Part shown: one piece after another, positions 42,871 through 51,068 of the stretch | Numbering within the stretch: the stretch's first letter is position 1 | Layout: every line of letters begins with the position of its first letter | Assembly: GCA_963578475.1 (NCBI GenBank) | Contig: CAUZCL010000009.1 | Coordinates: 1-64,000, forward strand | Reading direction: 5' to 3' | Source: SMYC01 sp963578475 | GTDB lineage: Bacteria > Acidobacteriota > Vicinamibacteria > Marinacidobacterales > SMYC01 | Length of the DNA: 64,000 bases | The notes under the pieces: generated by a model | Told to the model about the DNA's origin: nothing | What the model saw: only the letters and a program-made list of their open reading frames with translations | The model's database searches: none | Position numbers and translations under genes: made by a program

Positions 42871-44145
42871 TCAGGACATGCGGCCGAGGCGCGCCTCGAG
42901 CTGGCCCGGATAAGCTTCGATATCGATCTCGGCGCGCGCCACCCCCGTCTCCATCGCCGCCCTTGCGACCGCGGGGGCCTCCCAAGTGAGCACGCGCGGG
43001 TCGAACGGCGTCGGGATGATGTAGTTAGGCCCGAAACGCATCGAGTCGACACCATAGGCTTTCATGACGACCTCGGGGACGTCTTCCTTTGCGAGGTCGG
43101 CAAGCGCATGGGTCGCCGCAATCTTCATCTCCAGATTGATCGCGCGCGCCCGGACGTCGAGCGCCCCGCGAAAGATGGACGGAAAGCCGAGCACGTTGTT
43201 GACCTGATTCGGAAAGTCTGAGCGACCGGTCGCCATGATGACATCGTCTCGAACGGACATCGCGTCTTCCCAGCTGATCTCGGGATCGGGATTGGCCATC
43301 GCCATAACGAGCGGCTTATCCGCCATCGAAGCAACCATCTCTTTGCTGACCACACCCTTGACCGAGAGCCCCAAGAAGATGTCGGAGCCCTCCATCGCGT
43401 CGGCCAGCGAGCGAGACGCGGTCTCCTGGGCATAACGCTCCTTGTATGGGTTCATCCCCACACTGCGACCCTTATAGATGACGCCCTTGGAGTCACACAT
43501 AATGATGTTGTCATGCGAGACGCCGAGATTCTCGGCGATGTCCGCACAAGCTATGCCCGCGGCGCCTGCGCCGTTGATGACGAGCTTGACCTTGGAAACG
43601 TCCTTTTCCGTAATCGCGAGCCAGTTCAAGAACGCGGCCCCAGAGATGATCGCCGTCCCGTGCTGGTCGTCGTGGAAAACGGGGATGCCCATCTCTTTTT
43701 TGAGCGTTTCCTCGATGTAGAAACAATCCGGCGCTTTGATGTCCTCGAGGTTGATGCCGCCAAAAGTCGGCTCGAGCGCTCTGACGACCCGGATGAGATC
43801 GTCCGGATCCGGCGTGTCGAGCTCGAGGTCGAAGACGTCGATGTCCGCGAACGTCTTGAAGAGGACCCCCTTGCCTTCCATCACGGGCTTCGCCGCGAGC
43901 GGTCCGATATTGCCGAGCCCGAGCACGGCGGTGCCGTTGGTCACGACCGCGACCATGTTGCCCTTGGTCGTATAGGTGAAAACATCTTCCGGGTTCGCTT
44001 TGATCTCGAGGCATGGCTCCGCGACACCGGGGCTGTAAGCGAGCGAAAGATCGCGCTGGGTGGCCGTAGGCTTGGTGGCTCGGATCTCGATCTTTCCCCG
44101 GCGTCCGCTGGAGTGGTAGTCGAGGGCTTCTTGTTTCGAAATCAA
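42871..44145 (-). CDS. NAD(P)-dependent malic enzyme (short form)
   Basis: 424 residues: malic domain plus NAD domain, without the phosphotransacetylase-like tail of MaeB. TTG 44145 gives MISKQEALDYHSSGRRGKIE and is preceded by AGGAGG at six bases. Key blocks: LAYSPGVAEPCLEIKANPED, TNGTAVLGLGNIGPLAAKPV, MEGKGVLFKTF, CFYIEETLKKEMGIPVFHDD, QHGTAIISGAAFLNW, KLVINGAGAAGIACADIA (Rossmann site), and MANPDPEISWEDA. It decarboxylates malate to pyruvate. The promoter -10 TACAAT is at 44181-44176 on the minus strand. Beside isocitrate dehydrogenase and a glycosyltransferase. Confidence 0.94.
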   Translation of the reverse strand: MISKQEALDYHSSGRRGKIEIRATKPTATQRDLSLAYSPGVAEPCLEIKANPEDVFTYTTKGNMVAVVTNGTAVLGLGNIGPLAAKPVMEGKGVLFKTFADIDVFDLELDTPDPDDLIRVVRALEPTFGGINLEDIKAPDCFYIEETLKKEMGIPVFHDDQHGTAIISGAAFLNWLAITEKDVSKVKLVINGAGAAGIACADIAENLGVSHDNIIMCDSKGVIYKGRSVGMNPYKERYAQETASRSLADAMEGSDIFLGLSVKGVVSKEMVASMADKPLVMAMANPDPEISWEDAMSVRDDVIMATGRSDFPNQVNNVLGFPSIFRGALDVRARAINLEMKIAATHALADLAKEDVPEVVMKAYGVDSMRFGPNYIIPTPFDPRVLTWEAPAVARAAMETGVARAEIDIEAYPGQLEARLGRMS

Positions 44146-44151
44146 GTGAAA

Positions 44152-44181
44152 CCTCCTAGTCGGCGTGAACGGTATATTGTA
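44152..44181 (-). promoter_or_regulatory. -10 box and Shine-Dalgarno of malic enzyme gene
   Basis: On the minus strand TACAAT (44181-44176) is followed by a leader holding AGGAGG (44157-44152), six bases before the TTG start at 44145. The strong ribosome site supports the weak TTG start. This is a conventional leader, in contrast to the leaderless-looking genes elsewhere. Confidence 0.5.
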
Positions 44182-44241
44182 GCGCGTCCCATGGCGAGCG
44201 CGTGCGACTCGGAACGATCGGGAGAGTCGAAACGGAGGAGG

Positions 44242-44979
44242 TCAGAACGGGAGCTCGTCTTCTTCGAGCCCCATGTGATGGCCGACTTCGTGCAGAACCG
44301 TGTCGCGGATCTCCTGGATGAGCGTCTCGCGGTCCGGCGAGATGTTCTCCAGATTTCGCTGGAACAAAAGGATGCGATCGGGAAAGTCCGAGTCACCCCA
44401 TTGAATGGACGCACCTATGTAGAGTCCCAGGTCGTCGAAGGTAGAGCCCGACTGCACCAACTCCTGCGTCGGCACCTCTTCGACGCTGACCTCTACGTTC
44501 TCCAGATATTTCGCGAATTCCTCAGGCACCAGACCGAGCGCCTCCTCGACGGCCAGATCGAACGCTTCGGGAGCGAGGCGAAACGGCGTATCACAATCGT
44601 CCGGCGCGAGCTCCGACGCTTTCTGGAAGCTCCGATCCGCTCGTTCGATCTCGCCTCGTTGGGTGCGAACGAGCCCCAGAATGTAGTGGCAGTCCGCCCG
44701 GTCCGGCTCGAGCTCGACGGCGCGCTGCGCCGAAGCGAGAGCTTCGTCCACACGGGCGAGAGACAGAAGGATGACGGCTTCGAGATAGCGCGTCTCAGCA
44801 AGATCGGACGCACCCCGGCACATCGTGAGCGCGGTCTCGAGCTCGCCGAGCTCGAAGCGCGCTAAGGCGGTGAGATAGGACGCTTCAGAACCCTCGAGCC
44901 CGTCGACGAGCTCGAGCCCCTCTTCAAAGGCGCCTTCTTCCAGGAGCTCACGGGCTTCGTCGAGTTTTGGATCCGTCAT
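44242..44979 (-). CDS. TPR protein fused to zincin-like metallopeptidase (DUF1025-type)
   Basis: 245 residues. Residues 1-130 are TPR helices (EARELLEEGAFEEGLELVDG, EASYLTALARFELGELETAL, RYLEAVILLSLARVDEALAS, DCHYILGLVRTQRGEIERAD). From about 135 a minimal metallopeptidase domain follows: RLAPEAFDLAVEEALGLVPE, LGLYIGASI, PDRILLFQRNLENISPD, and the zinc motif VLHEVGHHMGLEEDEL (HExxH plus Glu/Asp). The usual stand-alone domain is about 120-130 residues, so the TPR part is an added module that may present substrates. Cytoplasmic by lack of signal; function unknown. Confidence 0.85.
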   Translation of the reverse strand: MTDPKLDEARELLEEGAFEEGLELVDGLEGSEASYLTALARFELGELETALTMCRGASDLAETRYLEAVILLSLARVDEALASAQRAVELEPDRADCHYILGLVRTQRGEIERADRSFQKASELAPDDCDTPFRLAPEAFDLAVEEALGLVPEEFAKYLENVEVSVEEVPTQELVQSGSTFDDLGLYIGASIQWGDSDFPDRILLFQRNLENISPDRETLIQEIRDTVLHEVGHHMGLEEDELPF

Positions 44980-45068
44980 GCGTCGCTAAGCTTAATGGGA
45001 AAACGCGAGGCATTGTGTCGCAGAACACTCCCGGCCAATAATTAGGGTCCAACTCGCGGGAGGCTATC

Positions 45069-45932
45069 GTGAAACGTGCCGTTCTGACGCTCATCACCAT
45101 TTTGTGCCTGCAAAGTTCCGCCTTCGCGACGTGGTCGGTCATCGCCATCGACCGCAGCACAGGACAGGTAATCATCGCCTCAGCGACCTGCGTGCCCCAG
45201 ACACGCTTCCCTCCCCGGCCATCACGCGATTTGATGGACGTCCAGGCGGTGATCGTTCCCGGCATGGGCATCGCCGCGTGTCAGGCGGGGGTCGACAACA
45301 CACGCGCGAACCAGATGATTGTCTACGCGGAGCTGAAGAAAGGTACGGCGCCCGAGCGTATCCTCGAGCTTCTCCGTGAGCACGAGAACGCGAAGGACGA
45401 GCCTCAGATGGAGCGCCGTCAGTTCGGCATCGTCGACATGCAAGGCCGCACGGCAGGGTTCAACGGGGAGAACAATCGCGCCGCCGCGCTCTACGTATCG
45501 GGTGAGGTCGGCGAGGACATCTTCTTTCAAGTTCAAGGAAACATCCTGTTCAGCGACAACGTCGCCTATAACGCCGCGCTCGCGTTCACCCGCGCAAAAG
45601 GAACGCTCGCCGATCGAGTCATGGCCGCGATGGAAGCCGCTGACGAAGCCGGCGGGGACGGGCGCTGCACCTGCGAGGAGGAGCCCAAGCCCGCGGCCGC
45701 GTGCGACGGCAAAACGGCTCACGTCGCCTATATCGCCATCGCAAACCAGGACGACGTGGTGGGACGGTCCCACAATGACGGCGACTACTACGCCTATATC
45801 AGCGTGACCGACGAGAACATCGAGCCGCACGAGAACGCGAATCCAGTGAAGACGCTCCGCCTGCGCTACGACGCGTGGAAGAACATGGGCAGCAAGCGCA
45901 CCGGAATTCCACCGTCGCTGACCCCCCAGTAA
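45069..45932 (+). CDS. Secreted DUF1028 family protein
   Basis: 287 residues. Signal peptide MKRAVLTLITILCLQSSAFA followed by TWSVIAIDRSTGQVIIASAT, the DUF1028 opening in which the residue after cleavage could be an Ntn-hydrolase-type nucleophile (Thr21 here). Other blocks: GIAACQAGVDNTRANQMIV, RRQFGIVDMQGRTAGFNGEN, VQGNILFSDNVAYNAALAF, TLADRVMAAMEAADEAGGDG, CTCEEEPK. The fold is predicted Ntn-hydrolase-like; no substrate is established. An insertion around the CTCEE segment with extra Cys may hold a disulfide. Convergent with the CapA gene. Confidence 0.88.
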   Translation: MKRAVLTLITILCLQSSAFATWSVIAIDRSTGQVIIASATCVPQTRFPPRPSRDLMDVQAVIVPGMGIAACQAGVDNTRANQMIVYAELKKGTAPERILELLREHENAKDEPQMERRQFGIVDMQGRTAGFNGENNRAAALYVSGEVGEDIFFQVQGNILFSDNVAYNAALAFTRAKGTLADRVMAAMEAADEAGGDGRCTCEEEPKPAAACDGKTAHVAYIAIANQDDVVGRSHNDGDYYAYISVTDENIEPHENANPVKTLRLRYDAWKNMGSKRTGIPPSLTPQ

Positions 45933-45941
45933 TCTCCGCAC

Positions 45942-45956
45942 CCGCCGCACAGGCGG
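45942..45956. terminator. Weak candidate bidirectional terminator
   Basis: CCGCC-GCACA-GGCGG forms a five-pair stem with a five-base loop, between the converging DUF1028 and CapA genes, ten bases after the DUF1028 stop. There is no T-tract on either side, so it is at best a weak terminator. Confidence 0.25.
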
Positions 45957-45993
45957 ATCCATCATCAAGTTCCGGGCGAGATACTTCCCGTCA

Positions 45994-47151
45994 CTATTGC
46001 TCCGTCTGTCGTGCGCTCTCGTCGAGCAGCACGACTTCTTGTCCTTGAATCTTCAAGGGTACGCCGGAGACGCCCTTCACGAGTTGGACGAGGCGATCAC
46101 CCTCCCCTTTCGCGGGGTCCAGCATGAGCACGTTGTTGTTCTCGTCACGGGTCACGGGTACGAACGACACGCGCACAATCTTCTTGCCGCTGATAACGAC
46201 CCTGACGAAGATACCGTCCGTTGCTTTCTCGTAGCCGGGCTGATCGAAGGCCGAGTGACCGAGCGCGTAGAGGATCGGCTCGCCCTTGTAGAGCTCGACA
46301 CCTTGCAGCGTGTGGGTGCCGTGGCCGAAGACCAGATCGGCGCCGGTGTCGAGTGCTATGTGCGCGAACTGATTCTGGTACTCCTCGGCTTGGGTTCGGT
46401 CTCTCCGGGATCGTGGTTTGTCCGGTGTAGGCCCGAACTGCATGGGGGTAGCTCCGTCGCGATTGTGCTGCGACACGACGATGACATCCACCCGAGGTCG
46501 CAACTTTCGTATGTCGTTCTGAATGCGCTCGAGATCCGCGGGATGGATCGTGACACCATCCTGGGACATGAGCCGGGCAACACCGGCCTCGGTCGCGGTC
46601 GCGATTTGCTCGTCCTGTCGATACCACCGTGCGGTGTATTGTAGGAATCCGATCGTGACGCCCTTGCGCTCGATGATCACGGGACGGTGCGCTTCCTCGA
46701 TGTCGGTACCGGCTCCAACGTGCGCGATCCCACCCTCGTCGAGGACTCTCAGCGTTTCCAGGATGTTGTCGCGCCCGTAAGCGACGTTGTTGGCGACGCC
46801 CACTACATCGACGTTGGCGGATTTCAACGCCACGACGCCTTGGGGACCGGGATGGATCCACTTCTTGTCGTGGATGTCGGCGCCGTAACCTGTGGATTCG
46901 ACAAGCATGCCTTCAAGGTTCGCGTAGACGAGGTCGGCGTGGTTCAGGGTGTCGGTGACATGGATGAAAGCGCTTGTCGGGTCCGAACGCTGCTGAACTT
47001 GGATGTCTCCGATGATCAGCAGCTCCACGGTATCGTCGCCGTAGGAGCCGCTCCACTTCCACACTTCGGAGGCTCCAGCCAAGCCGACACCAAGGCAGAG
47101 CATCGCCATTGCGACGAAGAGCAAACGCGAAAATTGGCTCCAGGTTTCCAT
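45994..47151 (-). CDS. CapA-family metallophosphatase-like protein, exported
   Basis: 385 residues. Signal/anchor: RLLFVAMAMLCLGVGLAGAS. The CapA (poly-gamma-glutamate synthesis enzyme) fold shows LLIIGDIQVQQRSD, HADLVYANLEGMLVEST, VVALKSANVDVVGVANNVAY, VIVVSQHNRDG, DLVFGHGTHTLQGVELYKGE and PILYALGHSAFDQPG. These Asp/Asn/His residues are those of calcineurin-like metallophosphatases, although the canonical CapA NNH is NNV here. A GGGAGG ribosome site precedes the ATG. Role: possibly wall or polymer metabolism. A second CapA-like gene starts divergently at 47307. Confidence 0.87.
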   Translation of the reverse strand: METWSQFSRLLFVAMAMLCLGVGLAGASEVWKWSGSYGDDTVELLIIGDIQVQQRSDPTSAFIHVTDTLNHADLVYANLEGMLVESTGYGADIHDKKWIHPGPQGVVALKSANVDVVGVANNVAYGRDNILETLRVLDEGGIAHVGAGTDIEEAHRPVIIERKGVTIGFLQYTARWYRQDEQIATATEAGVARLMSQDGVTIHPADLERIQNDIRKLRPRVDVIVVSQHNRDGATPMQFGPTPDKPRSRRDRTQAEEYQNQFAHIALDTGADLVFGHGTHTLQGVELYKGEPILYALGHSAFDQPGYEKATDGIFVRVVISGKKIVRVSFVPVTRDENNNVLMLDPAKGEGDRLVQLVKGVSGVPLKIQGQEVVLLDESARQTEQ

Positions 47152-47306
47152 CAGACGCCTCCCGTATTTGCGGACTGCTGCGATGTTAGTGAAGCGGGGC
47201 CGGTACAGTCAAGCTAACGCGGGCACCCTGTCGTCGCGCCGATTCGGCGGTATGATGATCAGCGCGCAGATCCTGGATCATGGCCTGGGGTCCGGGGGAG
47301 GGTCCT

Positions 47307-48308
47307 ATGAAACGGTTGTCGTCACTTTTCGTGGTGTTCTTGTGGGTTGTCGCGGATGCGGCCGGCGAAGACGCAAACCGCTTCACGATGGCACTGACGG
47401 GAGACACGGAGATCACTCGTAAGCTGTCGGTACATTCGGAGCCGGAGTTCCTGAAGATGGTCGACATCTTGAGGAACGCCGACGTCGCGTTCACGAATCT
47501 AGAGCTTCTCCTACATGACTACGAAGGGTGGGCGGCAGCGGAAGCGGAGGGACCCTATCAGCGGGTCGATCCAGCACTCGTCGACGAGCTCGTGTGGTTG
47601 GGCATCGACATGGTGTCCCGCGCGAACAACCATGCCAAGGACTACGGCGTGACCGGAATGCGCGTGACGTCGAAACATGTCCTGGCCGCCGGCCTCGTCG
47701 AGGCAGGCACGGGAGAAAGCCTGGCAGAGGCCCGCGAGGCGCGCTACTTCGATACGCCGGCGGGTCGGGTCGCGCTGATTTCGGTAGCCTCGACCTTTCC
47801 CTCGCACCAGCGGGCGGGAAAACCTCGCACCGGGAAGATCATCAGCTACAGCGATGCGTCGAAGGAGGTGTTCGACCGGGATCGCTGGCGATGTCAATAT
47901 CCAGGGTGTAGTGCGCGCTCCGAGCTTCATAGTCACCACATCCAATTCAGAAGTCGCCTCGGCTCGGACGATCCCTCGAACCGCGTCACGATCTGCGCTC
48001 TCCATCCCCAGATGATTCATGGTGAGGTCATCGGTGTTTCTGGGCGCGCCCCTCTGGAGCTCGACTGGCAGCTGCCCAGGCTAATGGAGCTCGCGCTCGA
48101 GCGTCGCAGCCGGAACAAGCGCTTTGCCGGCGAGCTCGACGTTGGCCACTGGCCGAGCACGCGCGACGCAGACGACTGCGACGTTGACATTGAGGCTGAT
48201 ACAGAGCTTCAACTTGTGGCAAACGTTTGCCAGGCTGACAAAGTCAAAGAACCGGAGCCGCAATTCTTGCGCGCGAGCGCGGGAGGCTTGCTGCGCGAGA
48301 GCGGCTAG
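47307..48308 (+). CDS. Chimeric protein: CapA N-terminus joined to HNH nuclease C-terminus
   Basis: 333 residues from ATG 47307 (behind GGGGGAGGG). Residues 1-20 are a signal peptide; about 25-180 is the first half of a CapA domain (FTMALTGDTEITRKLSVHSE, DVAFTNLELLLHDYEGW, GIDMVSRANNHAKDYGVTGM, RVALISVASTFPSHQRAGKP). At about residue 183 it turns into an HNH nuclease: VFDRDRWRCQYPGC, ELHSHHIQFRSRLGSDDPSN, RVTICALHPQMIH, then LELDWQLPRLMELALERR. The frame is unbroken through the join. The CapA half lacks its later catalytic residues and the nuclease lacks its normal N-terminus. Deletion or recombination between two genes is the likely origin; assembly error must be excluded. Confidence 0.8.
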   Translation: MKRLSSLFVVFLWVVADAAGEDANRFTMALTGDTEITRKLSVHSEPEFLKMVDILRNADVAFTNLELLLHDYEGWAAAEAEGPYQRVDPALVDELVWLGIDMVSRANNHAKDYGVTGMRVTSKHVLAAGLVEAGTGESLAEAREARYFDTPAGRVALISVASTFPSHQRAGKPRTGKIISYSDASKEVFDRDRWRCQYPGCSARSELHSHHIQFRSRLGSDDPSNRVTICALHPQMIHGEVIGVSGRAPLELDWQLPRLMELALERRSRNKRFAGELDVGHWPSTRDADDCDVDIEADTELQLVANVCQADKVKEPEPQFLRASAGGLLRESG

Positions 48309-48419
48309 CGGTACGAGCCCGGCTCCAATGCAAGCACACACGTAGACCTCGAAGCCGCGGCTTCGTCCGACGCAAAGGCTACCAGCCTGTGGTCCGACGC
48401 GAGGATCGGCAGGCGATGT

Positions 48420-49328
48420 CTATTGCTGCGACGAGGGCCCCGCGCCAATCGATTCGCGGATCAGCGCGACCGTTTTGTCGACGCGCCACTGCATCAGCTT
48501 CTTGCCGACCGCCACTGTCTTGTCGAGGTCCGCGATGCTCACCCCGTTCACCATCGCCTTGTTCGCCGCCACACGCTGTTCGTAGCGGACCGTCGACGGG
48601 TCGGTCACCATCTGAAGAGCGGTGATCCAATAAGAATCGTGAACGCCGTCACTCGAAGGCTCGACGATCCCGAGCTCTTCGTTCATGTATTCGATGAGCC
48701 CGCGATTGTCGTAGAACCCCCCGATGTGATGCGCGCGTGCGCCGGTCCATAGCGTGTTGAGTCGCTCGGCAACTGCCTCTTGGCCGCGCTGATTGCCTCC
48801 GCTATCGCCTATATAAATGATGTTCTCGAAGCCGTGAACCTTCAGGCTCCGGCCGACATCTTCGAGCACGGCCTCGAAAGTCTCGTTTTGGACGCTGATC
48901 GTGCCCGAATAGCGCATATGGCCCGACGGCTCGTCGATATTGCCTTCCGGTACGAGCTTGACGATCGGCGCGCAGAGTGCGTTGCCTAGCTCTCTCGCGA
49001 TATCCTCGCACGCCGTCTGCAGAATGTAGTTGTGCTTCCCCATCGCCACGTAGGGTCCGTTTTGCTCGATCCCTCCGGTCGGGACGATGACGCTCGTCTT
49101 CCCCGCGGCGATGGCGTCGCGAATCTCGACCCAGGTCAGCTCCTCGATCCAGATGGAATCGAGCGCTTCGACCGGTCGAGGCTTGATGATCTCGGCTTGA
49201 AACCGACGCTCGCGCTCGGCTCGCTCTTCCGGCGTCAAGGTGCGCCGCTGCGCCGCCGCCAAGGTCGACCATCCCGCCAAAATCGCTAGGGCCACAACGA
49301 AGAACTGTGTCTTTCTTGCCTGATTCAT
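48420..49328 (-). CDS. Secreted creatininase-family amidohydrolase with altered metal site
   Basis: ATG 49328 (MNQARKTQFFVVALAILAGW) follows AGGAGG and starts a signal peptide ending AAAQ; the frame opens further up without reason. About 302 residues. The creatininase core is clear: SVIVPTGGIEQNGPYVAMGK, HNYILQTACEDIAREL, NIIYIGDSGGNQRGQEAVAE, YDNRGLIEYMNEELGI. The standard metal loop is EQHGPHLPLGTD; here it is EQNGPYVAMGKH, so a His ligand is Asn and the Asp position is His. The later Glu (NxxGGNxRGQ) stays close to the family. It should cleave amide-type rings or formamides outside the cytoplasm; substrate unknown. I recall this NG/KH variant in exported proteins of the family. Confidence 0.85.
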   Translation of the reverse strand: MNQARKTQFFVVALAILAGWSTLAAAQRRTLTPEERAERERRFQAEIIKPRPVEALDSIWIEELTWVEIRDAIAAGKTSVIVPTGGIEQNGPYVAMGKHNYILQTACEDIARELGNALCAPIVKLVPEGNIDEPSGHMRYSGTISVQNETFEAVLEDVGRSLKVHGFENIIYIGDSGGNQRGQEAVAERLNTLWTGARAHHIGGFYDNRGLIEYMNEELGIVEPSSDGVHDSYWITALQMVTDPSTVRYEQRVAANKAMVNGVSIADLDKTVAVGKKLMQWRVDKTVALIRESIGAGPSSQQ

Positions 49329-49351
49329 TTTTGGAGTCCTCCTACGGCGCG

Positions 49352-49357
49352 TAGAAT
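49352..49357 (+). promoter_or_regulatory. Candidate -10 element (TAGAAT)
   Basis: TAGAAT lies 11 bases before the ATG of the 25-codon frame at 49369 and 85 bases before the GNAT-like gene at 49443. It also lies close to the start of the divergent creatininase gene. The motif is the same as at 9323 and 13765. Confidence 0.4.
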
Positions 49358-49368
49358 CACACGGGCGC

Positions 49369-49446
49369 ATGTGGCTTCGCAAGTTCCCCTGGGGAGCGTC
49401 GCACCGTGTTGGCGATGGCGTGGCGTATTATCAGCTGTGTCGATGA
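49369..49446 (+). CDS. Possible 25-residue upstream ORF overlapping the next start
   Basis: MWLRKFPWGASHRVGDGVAY then YQLCR and TGA; the TGA overlaps the ATG of the GNAT-like gene at 49443 (ATGA). A TAGAAT hexamer stands 11 bases before its ATG and no Shine-Dalgarno precedes the downstream ATG. This layout would allow translational coupling from a leader peptide. The first residues also faintly resemble the opening of some transposases, so a remnant is an alternative. No further evidence for expression. Confidence 0.3.
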   Translation: MWLRKFPWGASHRVGDGVAYYQLCR

Positions 49447-50417
49447 CTCGCCTAACCTTCGAAGAGCTCTCCGAGGAGGCGGCTCGCTACGACGAGGCCG
49501 TGCTCGCGACACCGGCGATCGATCATTTCTGCTCCTCCTCGCTCTGGACACTTCCGGCGACACAACACTTCTCTCCCGCTTCACGGCCTTTTATCGTTCG
49601 CTCTCAGAACACGTATCTAACCCTCGCGCGCACGCGTTATAACGACGGCACACGCTTGGTCCATCCACTCGAAGCGATGTGGGCGCTCGCCTCACCTCTC
49701 GCCGGCGCCCATCCCGAGGAGCTCGTTGAGCTTCTCGCAAGCTCCCTCACGGATGACGACTCTTGGGACATCGCACTCGTCTCGGGCATCGGCGGCGGCT
49801 CCGAACTTTGGCAGAAGCTCGTCCCGGTGCTCAGCCGACGATTCTCGCTCTCGCGAGGGCCGGCGCCGCGCCGCTATATCGCGGGGCTAGCGAGCGGCGT
49901 CGACGGCTTTCTCGTGAATCGCTCCACCGGCTTCCGCAAGAATCTGCGGAAAGCCGAAAAACGCGCTCGCGGGGCCGGCCTTCTATTCGAGATCGCCAAT
50001 CACTGCGAGGCCAGCGAGGTCGACCCGTCCTTCGACCGACTTCTGGCCATCGAGCGCAAGAGCTGGAAAGGCCAGCGAGGCGTCGGGATCGATGGCGACC
50101 CGATGGGCTCGTTTTACCGCGAGATGAATCGCCGCCTCGTCGAGAGGGGCGCGCGCCGGCTTCTCTTCGCGACCCTCGATGGTGCCGACGTCGCCTATAT
50201 TTTCGGCGGGCTTTTCGGCGACACCTATCGTGGCCTGCAGTTCAGCTTCGATCATCGCTACGCCGCTCTCTCTCTCGGCAATCTGTCCCAGCTCGAGCAA
50301 ATCCGCCATCTGTGCAACGAGGGCATCCCGAATTATGATCTCGGCACGGAAGTCCGTTATAAAAAACGCTGGGGCGACCGTGTTTTCACGACTTCTTCTT
50401 TTTTCGTGCAGGCTTGA
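49443..50417 (+). CDS. GNAT/FemAB-like (BioF2/CelD type) acyltransferase
   Basis: 324 residues from ATG 49443; an in-frame GTG at 49371 would add 24 residues with no family resemblance. The duplicated GNAT-like fold of CelD/BcsL proteins is suggested by FRKNLRKAEKRARGAGLLFE, FDRLLAIERKSWKGQRGVGI, FYREMNRRLVERGARRLLFA, ADVAYIFGGLFGDTYRGLQF, SFDHRYAALSLGNLSQLEQI and YDLGTEVRYKKRWGDRVFTT. Such proteins transfer acyl or aminoacyl groups to polysaccharides or lipids; the donor and acceptor cannot be named. Its 3' end overlaps the convergent membrane-protein gene by 32 bases. Confidence 0.8.
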   Translation: MTRLTFEELSEEAARYDEAVLATPAIDHFCSSSLWTLPATQHFSPASRPFIVRSQNTYLTLARTRYNDGTRLVHPLEAMWALASPLAGAHPEELVELLASSLTDDDSWDIALVSGIGGGSELWQKLVPVLSRRFSLSRGPAPRRYIAGLASGVDGFLVNRSTGFRKNLRKAEKRARGAGLLFEIANHCEASEVDPSFDRLLAIERKSWKGQRGVGIDGDPMGSFYREMNRRLVERGARRLLFATLDGADVAYIFGGLFGDTYRGLQFSFDHRYAALSLGNLSQLEQIRHLCNEGIPNYDLGTEVRYKKRWGDRVFTTSSFFVQA

Positions 50418-51051
50418 GAAGAAGAAGCGTGTAGATGAAAACGATGACGCCGGCCATTTCCATCGTTTCCTCGACCGCCGTCCAGAGGTTGTAGGCGAGC
50501 GTGTCGAGCTGATTGTGTACGTCATACCAGTCGGTGGCGAGCTCGACGCCCACGGCGCCGCCAACATAGATAACCGCTGCGACGATGAACAGAACGCGAA
50601 TCCTCGAAGGAAGCGCGAGCAAAAACGGAAGGTAGGCAATCGCGAGCACGACAACTATGGCCGCGCCGAACGTCGTCCATCGCGTGCTCTCGACAACGGT
50701 GTTGAGGTATTCGTGCATGCCGACAACTTCGTCGATGGACAGAAAGTGAAAGCCAATGGCCAGAACGAGCCACCAACGATACCAAGGGTCGTCTTGTGAG
50801 CGCGCCCAGCGCGCCCGCCTCAGCAAGAGACGTCCTGCGTAGAGCAGCATCACGGCGCTCAGCCAGGTACCAAAGCTTTCTTCTTCATCCAGGTCGAAAA
50901 ACGCCACGTGCACCCAGTCCTCGTAGCCGATGTATTCTCGATAATAGAGAAACATGACGATGACATGCGCCACGGCGAGCCCTGCCGCGATAAGGGCGAG
51001 CATCCGGACCCGTTTCTGGTCATCCGAAGCGAGTTGGGTCGGCGGGCTCAT
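50386..51051 (-). CDS. Hypothetical six-helix membrane protein
   Basis: ATG 51051 (MSPPTQLASDDQKRVRML) is chosen over the in-frame start at 51129, whose residues overlap the NamZ-type gene. About 221 residues with six hydrophobic segments (LALIAAGLAVAHVIVMFLYY, FGTWLSAVMLLYAGRLLL, WWLVLAIGFHFLSIDEVVGM, FGAAIVVVLAIAYLPFLLAL, VLFIVAAVIYVGGAVGVELA, TMEMAGVIVFIYTLLLLK). A FHFLSIDEVVGMHE segment within a helix and a DWYDVHNQ loop are acidic/His-rich and could bind a metal. Family unrecognised. The C-terminus is Lys-rich (KKKKS). Confidence 0.65.
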   Translation of the reverse strand: MSPPTQLASDDQKRVRMLALIAAGLAVAHVIVMFLYYREYIGYEDWVHVAFFDLDEEESFGTWLSAVMLLYAGRLLLRRARWARSQDDPWYRWWLVLAIGFHFLSIDEVVGMHEYLNTVVESTRWTTFGAAIVVVLAIAYLPFLLALPSRIRVLFIVAAVIYVGGAVGVELATDWYDVHNQLDTLAYNLWTAVEETMEMAGVIVFIYTLLLLKPARKKKKS

Positions 51052-51068
51052 TCTGGATGCGATCCTTT

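Noticed and set aside
43513..44865. Plus-strand frame of 450 codons opposite malic enzyme and the TPR-zincin
   Set aside because: Shadow of two supported minus-strand genes; no domain.
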